A stretch of 64,000 nt of DNA from Galeruca laticollis (Eukaryota > Arthropoda > Insecta > Coleoptera > Chrysomelidae), in NCBI GenBank assembly GCA_963921935.1, contig OY998182.1:37354028-37418027 (forward strand). The letters are read 5' to 3'. Shown piece after piece: positions 36,062-46,722 of this stretch. The position numbers were made by a program, and so were the translations under genes. Every line of letters begins with the position of its first letter. Within the stretch, counting starts at the first letter, position 1. Below the pieces are notes generated by a model. That model was given only the letters and a program-made list of their open reading frames with translations. It was not told the DNA's origin and did not search any database.

Positions 36062-37149
36062 GTTAATCCTAGTTGGCTGATATGTCAAATCAATACATTT
36101 TATTATTTGATTGGTCAAACAATGAAAATGGCAGCTGTCAGTTTTTCGTCACTTCCGCCTTCTCCTTGGTATGAGACTCTCTCGTAGCGACACATTGTTT
36201 TCTAGTAAGATATAGAAATCAAGCAAGGCACAGCCCTTTGTTTTAATATCAGGCAGTGGGCCACATGGTGTTATATTAGTCCACAGCGACATATTTATAG
36301 TACAATTTAAGTGTTAGTTCAACAAGAACGAAATTGATACTCGACACAAGGTTATTTTTCACATCAACAGTATAAGTTTTCAAGGCTGTTTACAACAGCC
36401 TAGACCTTCTAAGTTTTAGAAACGCGCACAGCCACACATGTTTAGCTTTAAATAGCAGTTGAGGTTTTCCAGGAGATTCAAGTGATACCTGCAAAGGGTG
36501 AAAATTGGTAAACATAGCATGTTTTTAAAAAGAGGCGAGTACGGTACTGAATTGCATGACGGCGTCCATTTTGTATAACTGATAGTTATTGGAATCATTT
36601 GACAATTGGAAATTGGATCTTTTATGGTGCAAATAGGACAAGTTAGGAGCTTGGTATAGTGCATCCGGACCAAATGGCATAAAACAGGTGAATTCTTTTC
36701 AATTTTTATGTCATACGAGTTAACCTCAAATTTAGACTATAAACATTCAAAATTAAAATAAAAGACTTATAGATTAGTCTTACACAACAAATGTTTCACG
36801 TTTTAATTTTTTAAAGACAGTAATTGTTTAACAAAATAAGTGAATGTAAACGTAGTATACAACTTCTATATATGTATCATATTGATGATCCATCGAATTA
36901 ATTAGTTAACGTAGAAATTGTTCATTCTTTTACATTTGTTTTAGATTTGAATAAATTTAGTGTGTTAAGTAAGCTTATACGTATTATTTACAAGTATTAT
37001 AGTTTTAATACCTACAATTTAAATCCAATTACCTATGGAGCTCCCTAAATAGAGCTATTTCAGTTTTATTGAGCTAGTCCACTAGCCAGGTTTATTAGTT
37101 AAACCTACTGAAAGTGGTATCACGAGGAAAAGCGCACCCCCTTTTGATC
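36062..37149. other. ~1.1-kb insertion or rearrangement inside piggyBac
   Basis: Unrelated AT-rich sequence between the two transposase parts. AGTTAATCCTAG at the left and TTAGTTAAACCT at 37094 are weakly alike, but no clear terminal repeat or ORF is seen. Includes ATGGCAGCTGTCAGTTTTTC, a word similar to one at 8.54 kb. Confidence 0.35.
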
Positions 37150-37608
37150 CAAGAACTACAATAAGAAGTAAAAAATGGTACCATAAAATTTACTTTCATC
37201 TTATGGACGTGTGTGTTGTAAACGCATGGCTGCTGTATAAAAGAGACTGTAAGTCACTCAATGTTCCAAAGAAAAATCCAAAGTCTGTTACTATTTAAAA
37301 CAGACTTAGCTCACAGTCTTTGTGCTGCAGGTAAAGATGCAACAAACAGCCGTAAACGGGGTCACCCAAGCAGCTTATCAATTGAGCAAGAAATCGAAAA
37401 CAAAAAACATAAAGGAAAAATCGCTGAAATGCCACCAGAAGACCTCCGAAGAGACAAAATGGCACATTGGCCCACTTTCAGTGATAAACGCGGAAGGTGC
37501 AAAAATCCTTGCTGTCATGGGGTGCCCAAAGTGATGTGCACCAAATGCAATCATTATTTGTGCTTCACTCCTACTTCCAATTGTTTTTTACAATTTCATA
37601 CCAATTGA
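37150..37608 (+). pseudogene. piggyBac transposase, C-terminal Cys-rich part
   Basis: Reads RTTIRSKKWYHKIYFHLMDV and CVVNAWLLYKRDCKSL, then a frame change to LLLFKTDLAHSLCAAGK and RKRGHPSSLSIEQEIE. It ends in the Cys-rich C-terminal domain (CKNPCCHGVPKVMCTKCNHY LCF), which binds the element's terminal DNA and zinc in piggyBac. This is the downstream half of the gene at 34817-36061. Confidence 0.85.
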
Positions 37609-37660
37609 AGTCCACTGTTACTCTGAGGTAACATACCCCTAAGTATGCGTAAGGGTAATT

Positions 37661-38429
37661 GTTTTGCTATTTTATATATTTTTATTTTCTAATAAAACTC
37701 ATTTGAATCAGTATGTTGAGTATTATTTTTTTATTTCACCTTACAATAAATTGGGCTATAGAGGGTTCATGTACTCTTGACTGCGTTGCTTGGATGTACA
37801 TACAGACTTTAGTATATAAATATTCGTTACAACTGTACTAAAGAAGCTGTCGATCGCAATGCATCGTCATGCTTATGAAAATGTTGATCTAATTGAAAAC
37901 ACATGTCGAAATACGTCAATATTCTTTATAAAAACCTCTGTTGTGTGTTGAAAACATCGCTTGTCTCATGGTGTATATATATATTTTTTCCTAACCTACT
38001 TCAACAGATCAGTGAACGATATAAAAAGGAACCATAAATAAGCGAAATTATTCAAGGTCAATCACTCGCGAAACCTTCTCTAATTCTACGATATCGTTAA
38101 ATTGCGGAAACTTAACTGTTGATTAATATTATTATGAATCGGGTAACGATCTACCTCAACAATATTGTGCGTCGCGTAGTGCGTTAAAAAAGGAAGTGAT
38201 CATTCATATCTCAAGTCCGACATTAAGAAATTGTATCGATTATACCTAGTTCAGTTAAAGCCGCTTAATATTTTTGTTTGTATTTTTTGAAGTTATATTT
38301 CTTTTGGCGTGTTTGGGAAAAATGATGAATTATAATTTATTGTGAATATTTATGATAAAAGTGGTTTTGCTATTATGTATAAACTTTTTCAAGAGCGTTT
38401 ATAGATTTAAGATTAATTGTATTCTTTTA
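37661..38429. other. Spacer, nothing recognised
   Basis: AT-rich, no motif seen. Confidence 0.3.
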
Positions 38430-38564
38430 GTGTTTTAAATGAAACTCACGGTTTCTAGTTAATTCTACAATATAATAAAAATTGTTGATTTTTTTTTTAG
38501 AATTTTCAACAATGTTTATTATATTGTGGAATTAACTAGAAACCGCGAGTTTCATTTAAAACAC
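38430..38564. repeat. Palindrome of two PLE 3' termini
   Basis: GTGTTTTAAATGAAACTCAC at 38430 and its complement ending in ACAC at 38564. The arms of about 60 bases match the terminal sequence of PLE1, PLE2 and PLE4 and meet around a T-rich centre. It is a tail-to-tail remnant without coding sequence. Confidence 0.8.
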
Positions 38565-38955
38565 TAATATGAGTTGATTCCACCAAGTAAGGGTCGAGAC
38601 AGTTAATTAGTATTCTTTTGTTTACAGTACACATCCGATTTTATTTCAAATGACATGAATATCAAATGATATAGTCGATGTAAGAGGTATAGTGCGAACT
38701 TTAAGTTTTCGGCTTTTCCTTTGATTTAAATACCGTCATAGTTCAGTCAATATTATAATTTAAAATGCTTATTTGACGATATATTCGTTAAATATTATAC
38801 TTTCAACTAATAATCGTTAAAATTTATTTAATAATTTTATAATTATTAAATACATTATCGACTGTCTAACGATTATTTTTACTTGCAATTATGGATCGCC
38901 ATCCTACTTTTTAAGATACTTAGCGTTAATATATAGAACAAAATGCTTTCCTTTA
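38565..38955. other. Spacer, nothing recognised
   Basis: AT-rich, no motif seen. Confidence 0.3.
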
Positions 38956-39403
38956 AAGGTAGTCGTTCGATAGTCGCTGCAGAGACATGCTGCAGCTGCA
39001 GGCGGCCGAGGCAAGAGGCAGAGACACTACTGTTCTAATGAATTCTAATGATACACCGTTCGATACACGCTGCAGCAGCAACTAGTTTATTAGAGGTTTG
39101 TTCGAACAAATGATAGAATCAGTTGGGAATTATAAAACGCATGCGTGTCTGGAAAGTACCGTTCGAACAAACTCTGAACTGATAATGAATTAACAAAGTA
39201 TTCTGTTCGAGCAAACAAGAACTGTTTTTGAATCAGTTCAGGAACGGTGAAAACAGTTCTTGGTTCAATTGAGAACTGAAAAGGACAAATATGTTTGGGC
39301 ATGCGCTGTTATTAAAACCTATTAGCAGGTTATGTTTTGTTTATATTCTGCTAAACATTAATAAATTATTTCATTATCGCTATAATAAACACACAAATAA
39401 AAA

Positions 39404-40115
39404 TGGATTTTATAAATGACGACATTAGTGACTTAAGTAATTTCTTGAGTTTAGAGTGATCCAGTGAAGAAGATGAACTCGAATTGAGAATACCAAGATT
39501 AAGGAATGAAAATTATTTAGGTATGGTAGAATTTTTTTATAAAATCTGGTAAGTTTGTTTGAAATATATTGTTTTACGTTCTAGAAATCACTATACCGCA
39601 GTATGACGACGAAACATTTGTTATGCATTTTCGAATTTCACGCCATCATATAGTAAACCTTAGCAGATCATATATATGAAGAAAGTGATCTTTATAAACA
39701 CCACAGTGGGCAATGTGGGAAGATACATGCACAGAGTCAGGTAAAAATTATTTTAAAAATAATTACATATAGATCAATAACATATACGTTATTTTCAGAT
39801 GCTGGTTTTCATATGGTATTTAGGTCATCAAACAGCAAGCTTTAGAGATGTTGCAGATCGATTTAACATCTGTATAAGCTCATTAAATAAAATTATAAAA
39901 AACGTTTCAATTTTTTGAGCAATTTAGCTCCCCAAATTATAGTGTGGCCTAATATTGAAGAAAAAATAGCAATTGAACAAAATTTCAGGCAAAATGGCTT
40001 TCCAAGTGCAATAGGTGCAGTAGATGGTTATCATATAAAAATAGACAAACCACGTAACGACCCTGACTCGTATATTAATCGGAAAGGCTTCTATTCTTTT
40101 AACAAAATATCTTAA
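39404..40115 (+). pseudogene. Inner Harbinger transposase, spliced and truncated
   Basis: Starts MDFINDDISDLSNFLSLE (one stop follows), then an intron opening after ENYL, an exon with PQYDDETFVMHFRISRHHIV, a second intron opening at CAGGTAAAA near 39740 and closing at TTTTCAG just before 39800, and an exon reading MLVFIWYLGHQTASFRDVAD and NICISSLNKIIKNV. A one-base frame change in a T-run follows, then APQIIVWPNIEEKIA and FPSAIGAVDGYHIKI, which has the first catalytic Asp. The gene stops at YINRKGFYSFNKIS; the second Asp and the Glu are deleted. Confidence 0.8.
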
Positions 40116-40134
40116 CACTAACATTATCACTCAT

Positions 40135-40962
40135 TATATTCATTAATAGACTTTTCCACACTTTTGCATTTACATAAACACTGACATGAATGCGTTTTTA
40201 GAATGTTATTTCTTTCTTCCATTAACTTATTTCTCTTTTTAAGTTCTTCTAATTTTTGGTATTCAATTTCCAGCCTTTTGTTTTGATATATTTTCTTCTC
40301 ATTTCTAATTTTTTCTATATTATTAAGTTTGCGTTTAACTGTTCTTTTTTTTCATCGGATAACTGATTTTGAACAGTATCTGTTAAATTGAGATTTTCAT
40401 CTTCATCTAAGATATTATTATTCTCATTTGTGGGATTATTTGTTAGATCAGATGGCATGTGGGCGGTTCTAGCTGAGAGTAATAGTTCTGGGTGAACATT
40501 TGTTTTTTTCCCAAATATTGCATTCATTTCTTCAAAATATTCGAAGTATTTTTTTCCTCTGCCTGTTGATGTCTAATTATCGACGTATTTTTTATAATTT
40601 CGATCCAGAACTTTCCATCTATTCTCACATTGAGTTGAGGTAACGTTTTTATTTAATTGTTCCTGTAAATCTTGTGATATTACTTGCCACATATATTTTA
40701 TATTTTTTATTGATTTGGTACCAACTTTTGGTTTATATTTTGCATAACAGTCTATTAAAAGTTTTGAGTTTTCTATGGTCCATTTCATTTCATGCTCTTC
40801 TGTTGTTGCAGTGGTAATTGCCGCAGAAGTGGATGGAAAAATAATAAATTCATGCATTGCTGAAAATAGAGGATAGTAATATTTTTTGTTTGCTTTTCGA
40901 AAATGTATTTTACCTTGTGTTATAATTGGATCCATGATTATTCTTACTTTTGAATGTAACAA
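40135..40962 (-). pseudogene. Inner Harbinger trihelix/Myb-like protein
   Basis: Minus-strand companion gene. Residues after EEHEMKWTIENSKLLIDCYA form a Myb/trihelix-type DNA-binding domain (IKNIKYMWQVISQDLQEQLN, STQCENRWKVLDRNYKKY). A single TAG follows VDN at ~40575, after which the same frame continues through FEYFEEMNAIFGKKTNVHPE. A frame change near 40330 leads to a coiled coil (LEIEYQKLEELKKRNKLMEE) ending in SCQCLCKCKSVEK. It lies convergent to the transposase. DNA-end binding is inferred from the family. Confidence 0.75.
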
Positions 40963-40994
40963 ACCGATTTTCTTTATATTTTTATAGGTTATTG

Positions 40995-40995
<1 letters not shown>

Positions 40996-41042
<47 letters not shown>
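40996..41042. repeat. (AT)n microsatellite, ~47 bp
   Basis: Pure AT dinucleotides inside the inner Harbinger element. Confidence 0.95.
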
Positions 41043-41046
<4 letters not shown>

Positions 41047-41538
41047 ATATTAATTTGAATATAATCACTAATTACAAATAAAATAACGTTTAATGTGAAA
41101 CGTATTTATTCGTATACTACTTTTGCAAAAGTCGTCCATATATCGATAAGGTATGTATCATATAAAAACATGTAATTAATTAAAAGTAAATATACAGAAA
41201 TATATATACAGGGAGTATCTTACAGTTATGCTGACTGTTCTTCGCATGTACAAAACTGACTACTGTTCCACAGCACACCCTGCTGGACTTTTCGAACAAA
41301 TTTCTGAACCATAACAGAACTGATTCCAAGTAGATACCTTTTTGACGCATGCGTATATAATAATTCCTAACTGATTCGGGAATCGTCCGTGAACTATTTG
41401 TTCGAACAAACCTTAGGTGTCTCTGCTGCTTGGGCGCGCATCTGCGTCCGGACCAGTGTGGAGGCACGAGGCAGTTGTTCTGCAGCAATCGGTGTGTATT
41501 GTTGTGTTATTATCAAACAATAGATAAAATAATGAACA

Positions 41539-43363
41539 ATGAATAAAATAGTGAAAAATACGCTATCGCAATCAAAGTCGTCACTATTTTCAGGGGAAGA
41601 AGATGATCTACTTATAGATTTAGTTGAGCGAAACCCAACTTTATACGACCTTAAACTAGAAAGTTACAAAGATATTATAAAGATATTATAATTATAAATT
41701 AATTTTCTTCCATTCATTTCTCTTACAATTTAATTATGAATTATAATAAACATATAGACATGGTACATAACATACAAAATTATTAAATTTTAAATCCTTT
41801 TACAAAGATAAATCTGAAATGACTCGTATGGAAAAACTAACACCGTATCGATGTGCTTAGTCTTTTCTATCAAAGATATGTTGCTCTTGCCAGGACAATT
41901 TTCCGTGTTCGCTTAAGAAGTATTCTGTAAGCTGAGTACTGACCCATAAACCCGCTCGTTTAGCGAATCCACCAGAATGGTTTAAAGGAGCCATATTTAA
42001 TTTGGGTGGATTTTCTTTTTCGTTGTACTGAAATCCGCAACTAATATTGGTTTGTAAATACTCGTTATGTAAAAGGTTATGTAAGCAGCATGCTGCCATT
42101 ATCAAATCGTTGCAAGTTTCAGGTTTAATTGATATGGGTGATATGGGCGAACGCGACAAATGCGAAAGTTGTATATTTCTTACTTATTGTCGTGTTTTGC
42201 CGTTTTTCGAGGATACGGCTTCATCATGTAGGAATCAATTCCAATTGCTTCACCACCCATCAAAAAATGTGGTATATAAATATTAGTCGCTGGGAGACAT
42301 TTTTCTTCAGGTATATTGAAATTGTTCGATTCTATTCGATGGCATATAGCGGATCTTCTAAATATATTACTGTCTCCTTCTTTTCCGTACGAACCAATAT
42401 CAACTGCAATAAATTTGCAGTCCGCATCTACAACGGCTAAAAGCACAATTGAAAAATATTCCTTATAATTAAAATATAATGAACCACTGTTTTCTGGTGA
42501 TTTAACTCGAATGTATTTCCCATCTATTGCTCCTACACAGTTCGGTACATCCCATTTATTCCAAAATGTTTCGGAAACTCTATAAAAATCCTGTTCAGAT
42601 AATGTTGGCATTGCAACTTATACAAGGTTTTTGCGCATTGCTTTTAAAACTTCTCTCACGATCTTTGAAATATAACAGTTAGATATACGATATGCAAAAT
42701 ATAAAGACACAAAAGATTCTCCAGTTGCCATAAATCTAAAAAAAAAATAATAAGTTAATTTCCATTTCAGGGGACGATTGTAAAAAAAGATGGAAGTGAA
42801 TTAAAGACTTCTACAACAGATATAAACGGAAAAGACATGCAGGCACATGAAGTGCTGCTAAATCTAAAAATTCCAAATGGGAGGTGTATGCTAGACTAAG
42901 TTTTTTAGAAACATCTTCTCATAAAGACACTATGTCGAATGTATCTGCCGTTTCAGATGATGACGATAACCATGGGAATAATGACAACGAAACCAATATT
43001 ACTCTCAATGATGACGACGCTGATGGTGGTGATGTAGATGCTGTTGACAATGAAACCCAATAGACGATTGTGAACGAATCTCAGAATGAAACACAAGTTT
43101 TACAAGGAAACAAAAATACTTCGAAACAAGTCCCAACTCGAAAGCGGAAACGGCAGACCAAAGAAGATGAATTCCTACAGTATTTAAAAGAAAGGGATAC
43201 CCAAAAACAAACAATTATTAAAAATATGAGTAATAAAGAAAATAATGATAAAAATGAAGATGAAAATGGCATCAATTCCTTTGGAGAACATATTAAAGCT
43301 GTACTCAAAAAGTTACCTCCAATTTTAATGATTAAAGCTAAAAAGAAATATTTAACACTCTGA
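41539..43363 (+). pseudogene. MADF-BESS protein of outer Harbinger
   Basis: Plus-strand gene with at least two exons. Exon 1 (41539-41691) reads EEDDLLIDLVERNPTLYDLK, the start of a MADF (Myb/SANT-like) domain, and has no clear donor, so its end may be deleted. The final exon starts after TTTCAG (42768-42770): DCKKRWK continues the domain, then IKDFYNRYKRKRH, an acidic Asp/Asn region, KRKRQTKEDEFLQYLKERD and a BESS motif at the C-terminus (FGEHIKAVLKKLPPILMIKA). Three in-frame stops (two near 42800-42850 and TAG near 43060) break it. The intron encloses exon 2 of the opposite-strand transposase. MADF proteins of PIF/Harbinger bind DNA; the role here is inferred. Confidence 0.8.
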
Positions 43364-43869
43364 GTAAGTATGAACTTATGTCAATGACCCCTTCGGACGA
43401 AATCCGTCCACAAAGTTCAGTATCCGACTTCAGATATTCATTATCTTCCCCAATAGGGGCATCAATTTCAACACCATCGACAAACGAACATACCTACACA
43501 GATATCTCTGAAATATTCACTAAATGTATCATTTTTTATGTTATTTATTTTGACTTACCTTAAAGTAATAAAGAGTTTTTCTTCAGTTGTGATTTTCGTT
43601 CTCAATTTTTTTGGCTGCATGTTTTTTTCAATTAAACTTAAAACAAAATAAAATTGTGTTTTATTCAGTCTGCAATATTTTTTGAATAAATCTTCATCGC
43701 CTTGTAGGTGCTGTAAAATTAACAGTTTAAAATAACCTTCTGAATTTCGTTTTTTAAATAAGGAGTGTATTGGCGCTCTCTTGCTTTTCCTATATAAATA
43801 GTATAATATTCAATCCTGATCTTCCTCTAATAAAATTTGTTTAATAATTCTATTCTTATTGGCAGACAT
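41857..43869 (-). pseudogene. HARBI1-like transposase of outer Harbinger, two exons
   Basis: Exon 1 (43559-43869) starts MSANKNRIIKQILLEEDQD, has one stop, and continues FKLLILQHLQGDEDLFKKYC and PKKLRTKITTEEKLFITL. The intron 42736-43558 has GTAAGT and AG ends and joins in phase to RFMATGESFVSLYFAYRISN. One stop precedes AMPTLSEQDFYRVSETFWNK. The first catalytic Asp is in CVGAIDGKYIRV; the second lies in IGSYGKEGDSNIFRRS. Past MKPYPRKTAKHDNK a deletion and frame change remove the region with the catalytic Glu, and the C-terminus resumes at PETCNDLIMAACCLHNLLHN. The final exon of the plus-strand MADF gene lies wholly within this intron. Confidence 0.85.
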
Positions 43870-44044
43870 TCTACATCCTTCTTTCTTAACAGCAAAAGAA
43901 GTACTGATCTATTATTCTGTCGCAATGTCGTATGATACGAACGAGCCCCCTAGGTTTCTCCTGTCCTATCTCGGTCGCTTGCCTCTTGCCTCGGCCGCCT
44001 GCAGCTGCAGCATGTCTCTGCAGCGACTATCGAACGACTACCTT

Positions 44045-44429
44045 GAACAATATTAACCTATTTATATTCAAAAACATCTTAAACATAAGAGCAGACAATC
44101 AACAGTACTTTATATCTCGTTTTATTAACAAGAATTAGGAATATAAATTTCAAACAACTTATTATTTTTGCCATATTTTACTGAACTAATACAATATCTT
44201 GAGAGCATAGATAACCGCACAACAGATGTTCACTCAGGCTGACATCAAGAAAGAGTGTTTTTCTGAGTAATTTGGGTGTACATATTAATTATCTAGCAAT
44301 TATATTTTCAGTTAAAAATTAAATATTTACAATGTGGCGTCCTTGGGAAATATCGAGTTCGGTCGAAAATATTGTGTGTAAAACAACGAAAATTTAAATA
44401 ATTGTGATCAAAGTGAAAACAGGAAACGA
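44045..44429. other. Spacer, nothing recognised
   Basis: AT-rich flank of the outer Harbinger element; no motif. Confidence 0.3.
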
Positions 44430-45005
44430 CGTCATTTAAATTTGGAAACACAGAAGATATGTTTCAATGCGTATAAGAATCTACGGGATAAGTTTGGTTT
44501 CAATGAACAGAACAAAATTAATACAATCGGTATCTGATTTAACAAAAGTTCCCCTGTGAACTATACGTAAAATAGCCAAGAATGGGCCTTACGAACGCAA
44601 GAAGCGATGCAATAAGGGATTGATCAAACTTTTAGATGTGTCTGTAATAAAATTATTAAAAACCACCATATATGACAAAAGTAATGAGTTACCAACAATT
44701 GAAATAATAAGAAATAAATTGGCAAATGTTGGTCGTAATGTAAATGTCTGTAAGAAAACTATTGAAAACTGGATTAAAAAAATTGGGATTCAAATTCAAA
44801 ACGATTAATAAACGTCAAACAGTCATGGAAAGCAGAAGAATAGTGGATACGCAGTATACATACTTGGAACAAGTAACTAAGTATAGAGAAGAAAACAAGC
44901 CAATTATCTAATTGGACGAAACTTGCTATGATACACACGACACGGTTAAGAAAGGATGGACTGATGGGTTAAAAATATGTATGCCAACAAGGTAGTCCAA
45001 GATAA
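44430..45005 (+). pseudogene. Mariner-type transposase C, 5' part
   Basis: Plus-strand N-terminal half of a Tc1/mariner-IS630 transposase. It reads KIAKNGPYERKKRCNKG, KLLKTTIYDKSNELPTIEII and CKKTIENWIKKIGI, then, after a frame change, KTINKRQTVMESRRIVD, YLEQVTKYREENKPII and LDETCYDTHDTVKKGWTDGL. The last holds the first catalytic Asp (the Trp usual after DET is Cys). A stop separates KPII from LDET. The reading ends near 45005; the matching C-terminal half may be the fragment at 52400-52923, with about 7.4 kb of other elements in between. Confidence 0.75.
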
Positions 45006-45057
45006 ATATGTTTAATTTTATCCTTATTGCAAAAAAAGATTAATTCACTTTCTGCCT

Positions 45058-46309
45058 AAAAGGATTCTTCTTCTTCTTCCTCTTTAGAAGACGAAATTGC
45101 CTGTTTAGTTCCGGTTTCCTCCTCGTCTAAGCAACTCTTGCGAGGTTCACTGCCAACTATTTCGCCAACGTTTAGGTTGGTCTTCTGCCATGGGGTACAT
45201 TGTTGCGGATTATTATGGCCATTCTGTCGGGGCCCATTCTATTGACATGCTGGTTCCATTTTCTTCTTCTCTGCCGTATCCATCTGACAACGTCGTTTGT
45301 TTGGCACTTCTCTCTTATGTCTACATTTCTCTGTCTGTCCCTCAATGTGTATCCAGTTATCATTCTTAAGGTCTTCATTTCAGTAGTTCGTAGGATTCTC
45401 TTTGTTACCGATGTTTCAGCTCTGGTTTCCGCACCATATGTCATCACTGGTCGTATGCAGGTTTTGTATATTCTCGACTTACATTCAATGCTCAAATGTT
45501 TGTTTTTCCATATGGGATATTTGATGTGTCCTGATATTGCGGCAGCTTTATGGACTTGTTTCCTTACTTCTTCTCCCAGGAATCCTGAGCTTGTAATTTT
45601 ACATCCGAGGTATTCGTATGACATTATCTGATCAATAGTTTTGTTCTTTATTACCAATTTGCACCGTAGAGGCTCCTTTGTGATGGTCATGCATTTGGTC
45701 TTATTTGTAGAAATTTGCCTGTTAAGTTTTTCTGCCTGTCTGTTAAAAGCTTGCAGCATTCTTTGGAGGTCGTCTTCTGACTCTGCAATAAGTACTGCGT
45801 TATCGGCATAGCATAGTATGCTTACTTTATGTATTCCCATTCGATATCCTAATCCAGTATTCTTGACGGTTTTTATTAATTGATCCATGATTGTGTTGAA
45901 TAACAGAGGGCTGAGACTGTCGCCTTGGCGAATACCAGTTGTAGTTCGGAGGTGCTGCGTTAAGGTAGAGTTTGTTCTTATTAGGGTTGTTGTGTTTGTG
46001 TTTAAGTCCTTGATAAGTTCTGTGAGTTCTTTCGAGACATTACTGCTTTCCAAGATGGTGATGATGTCTTTTAGTTGGACTCTCTATCAAAGGCCTTTGT
46101 TAAATCTATAAAGCATAGATAGGCTGGATAGTTATATTCTAAAGCTTTTTCAACTAGTTGCCTGAGTATGAATAATGCATCGGTAGTGGAGCGGTTTCTT
46201 CGGAATCCTTGCTGTTCCTCGCTTATTGGCACTGTTGAGAAGATTTTGTCCGCAATGATCTTTGTCAGAAGTTTTAGCGAGGTGCTCAGTAGTGCTAAAA
46301 GATTTTCCA
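45058..46309 (-). mobile_element. RTE-like LINE fragment with (GAA)n tail
   Basis: Minus-strand non-LTR element, 5' truncated. On that strand the 3' end is a run of GAA triplets (45063-45085). Its truncated 5' end abuts the left terminal repeat of the TIR element at 46310. Confidence 0.75.
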
Positions 46310-46310
46310 A
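45172..46310 (-). pseudogene. LINE reverse transcriptase (RTE-like), broken
   Basis: Reads LLSTSLKLLTKIIADKIFST, SEEQQGFRRNRSTTDALFIL and LCFIDLTKAFDRE, then a frame change near 46070, TTGIRQGDSLSPLLFNTIMD and VSILCYADNAVLIAES. The thumb follows (YEYLGCKITSSGFLGEEVRK, RPVMTYGAETRAE) and it ends RRRRKWNQHVNRMGPDRMA. The catalytic YADD is YADN, a second-Asp-to-Asn change also present in the unrelated LINE at 14.3-17.0 kb. Endonuclease and 5' sequence are missing. The wording around the palm and C-terminus fits RTE-like polymerases. Confidence 0.82.
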
Positions 46311-46314
46311 ATTG

Positions 46315-46329
46315 GCTCTAGTTTTTGAG
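46315..46329 (+). repeat. Left terminal inverted repeat
   Basis: GCTCTAGTTTTTGAG; pairs with 48631-48645 with one mismatch. Confidence 0.7.
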
Positions 46330-46722
46330 GTAATGGATATATAATTTTTTAAGGAATTTAGCTATAACATAAGTTTTTAATTTTTTAAGAATAAAATTTA
46401 CGAACTAGAAATTTACGCAGAAACGAGAGTTCGACCCTGTTTAGTGAGCGTACCACGTGCCGACTGCTGATCACGTGATCAGTGCGTGCACTTATTTGCC
46501 TTGTGTCTCTTGATTTTAACTGTCAGTTCAGCGTAATCAGTTGTTCTACTAAGACTTAGCGTCACGGTTATTGTGCTTTTCTTACGTATTTTGTGTATTT
46601 AGTTCTTATTGCCTACCTACTGAAGTTATTTAAATTTAATAGACGTCAAGTGGAAGGTAGGAGTACATGTGACGAATATTTGTACCTATATTTTTAACTA
46701 AAGTTACTCTTCTTTCAGAGGA

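Larger units (their letters stand above)
34398..37660 (+). mobile_element. piggyBac element, interrupted
   Basis: Carries a piggyBac transposase in two parts. GTTACTTTAAGGTAACATAC at 34408 and GTTACTCTGAGGTAACATAC at 37618 flank the gene and are themselves nearly palindromic; they are probably subterminal repeats. TTAA target duplications are not visible, so the exact ends are uncertain. Confidence 0.65.
39094..41413. mobile_element. Inner PIF/Harbinger element (H3), TSD TAG
   Basis: The ends AGGTTTGTTCGAACAAA (39094-39110) and complement (41397-41413), with further inverted similarity (GAATCAGTT, GGAATTAT, ACGCATGCGT) over ~60 bases. TAG flanks both sides (39091-39093 and 41414-41416). Removing it joins GCAGCAACTAGTTTATTAG to GTGTCTCTGCTGC in the outer element. 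Carries its own transposase remnant and a trihelix-type gene. Confidence 0.87.
38956..44044. mobile_element. Outer PIF/Harbinger element (H2), TIR 65 bp
   Basis: AAGGTAGTCGTTCGATAGTC at 38956-39020 is repeated inverted, without visible mismatch over ~65 bases, at 43980-44044. Inside are a HARBI1-like transposase on the minus strand and a MADF-BESS gene on the plus strand with interleaved exons, and a second, unrelated Harbinger (39094-41413) inserted near the left end. The target-site duplication is not clear. Confidence 0.85.
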
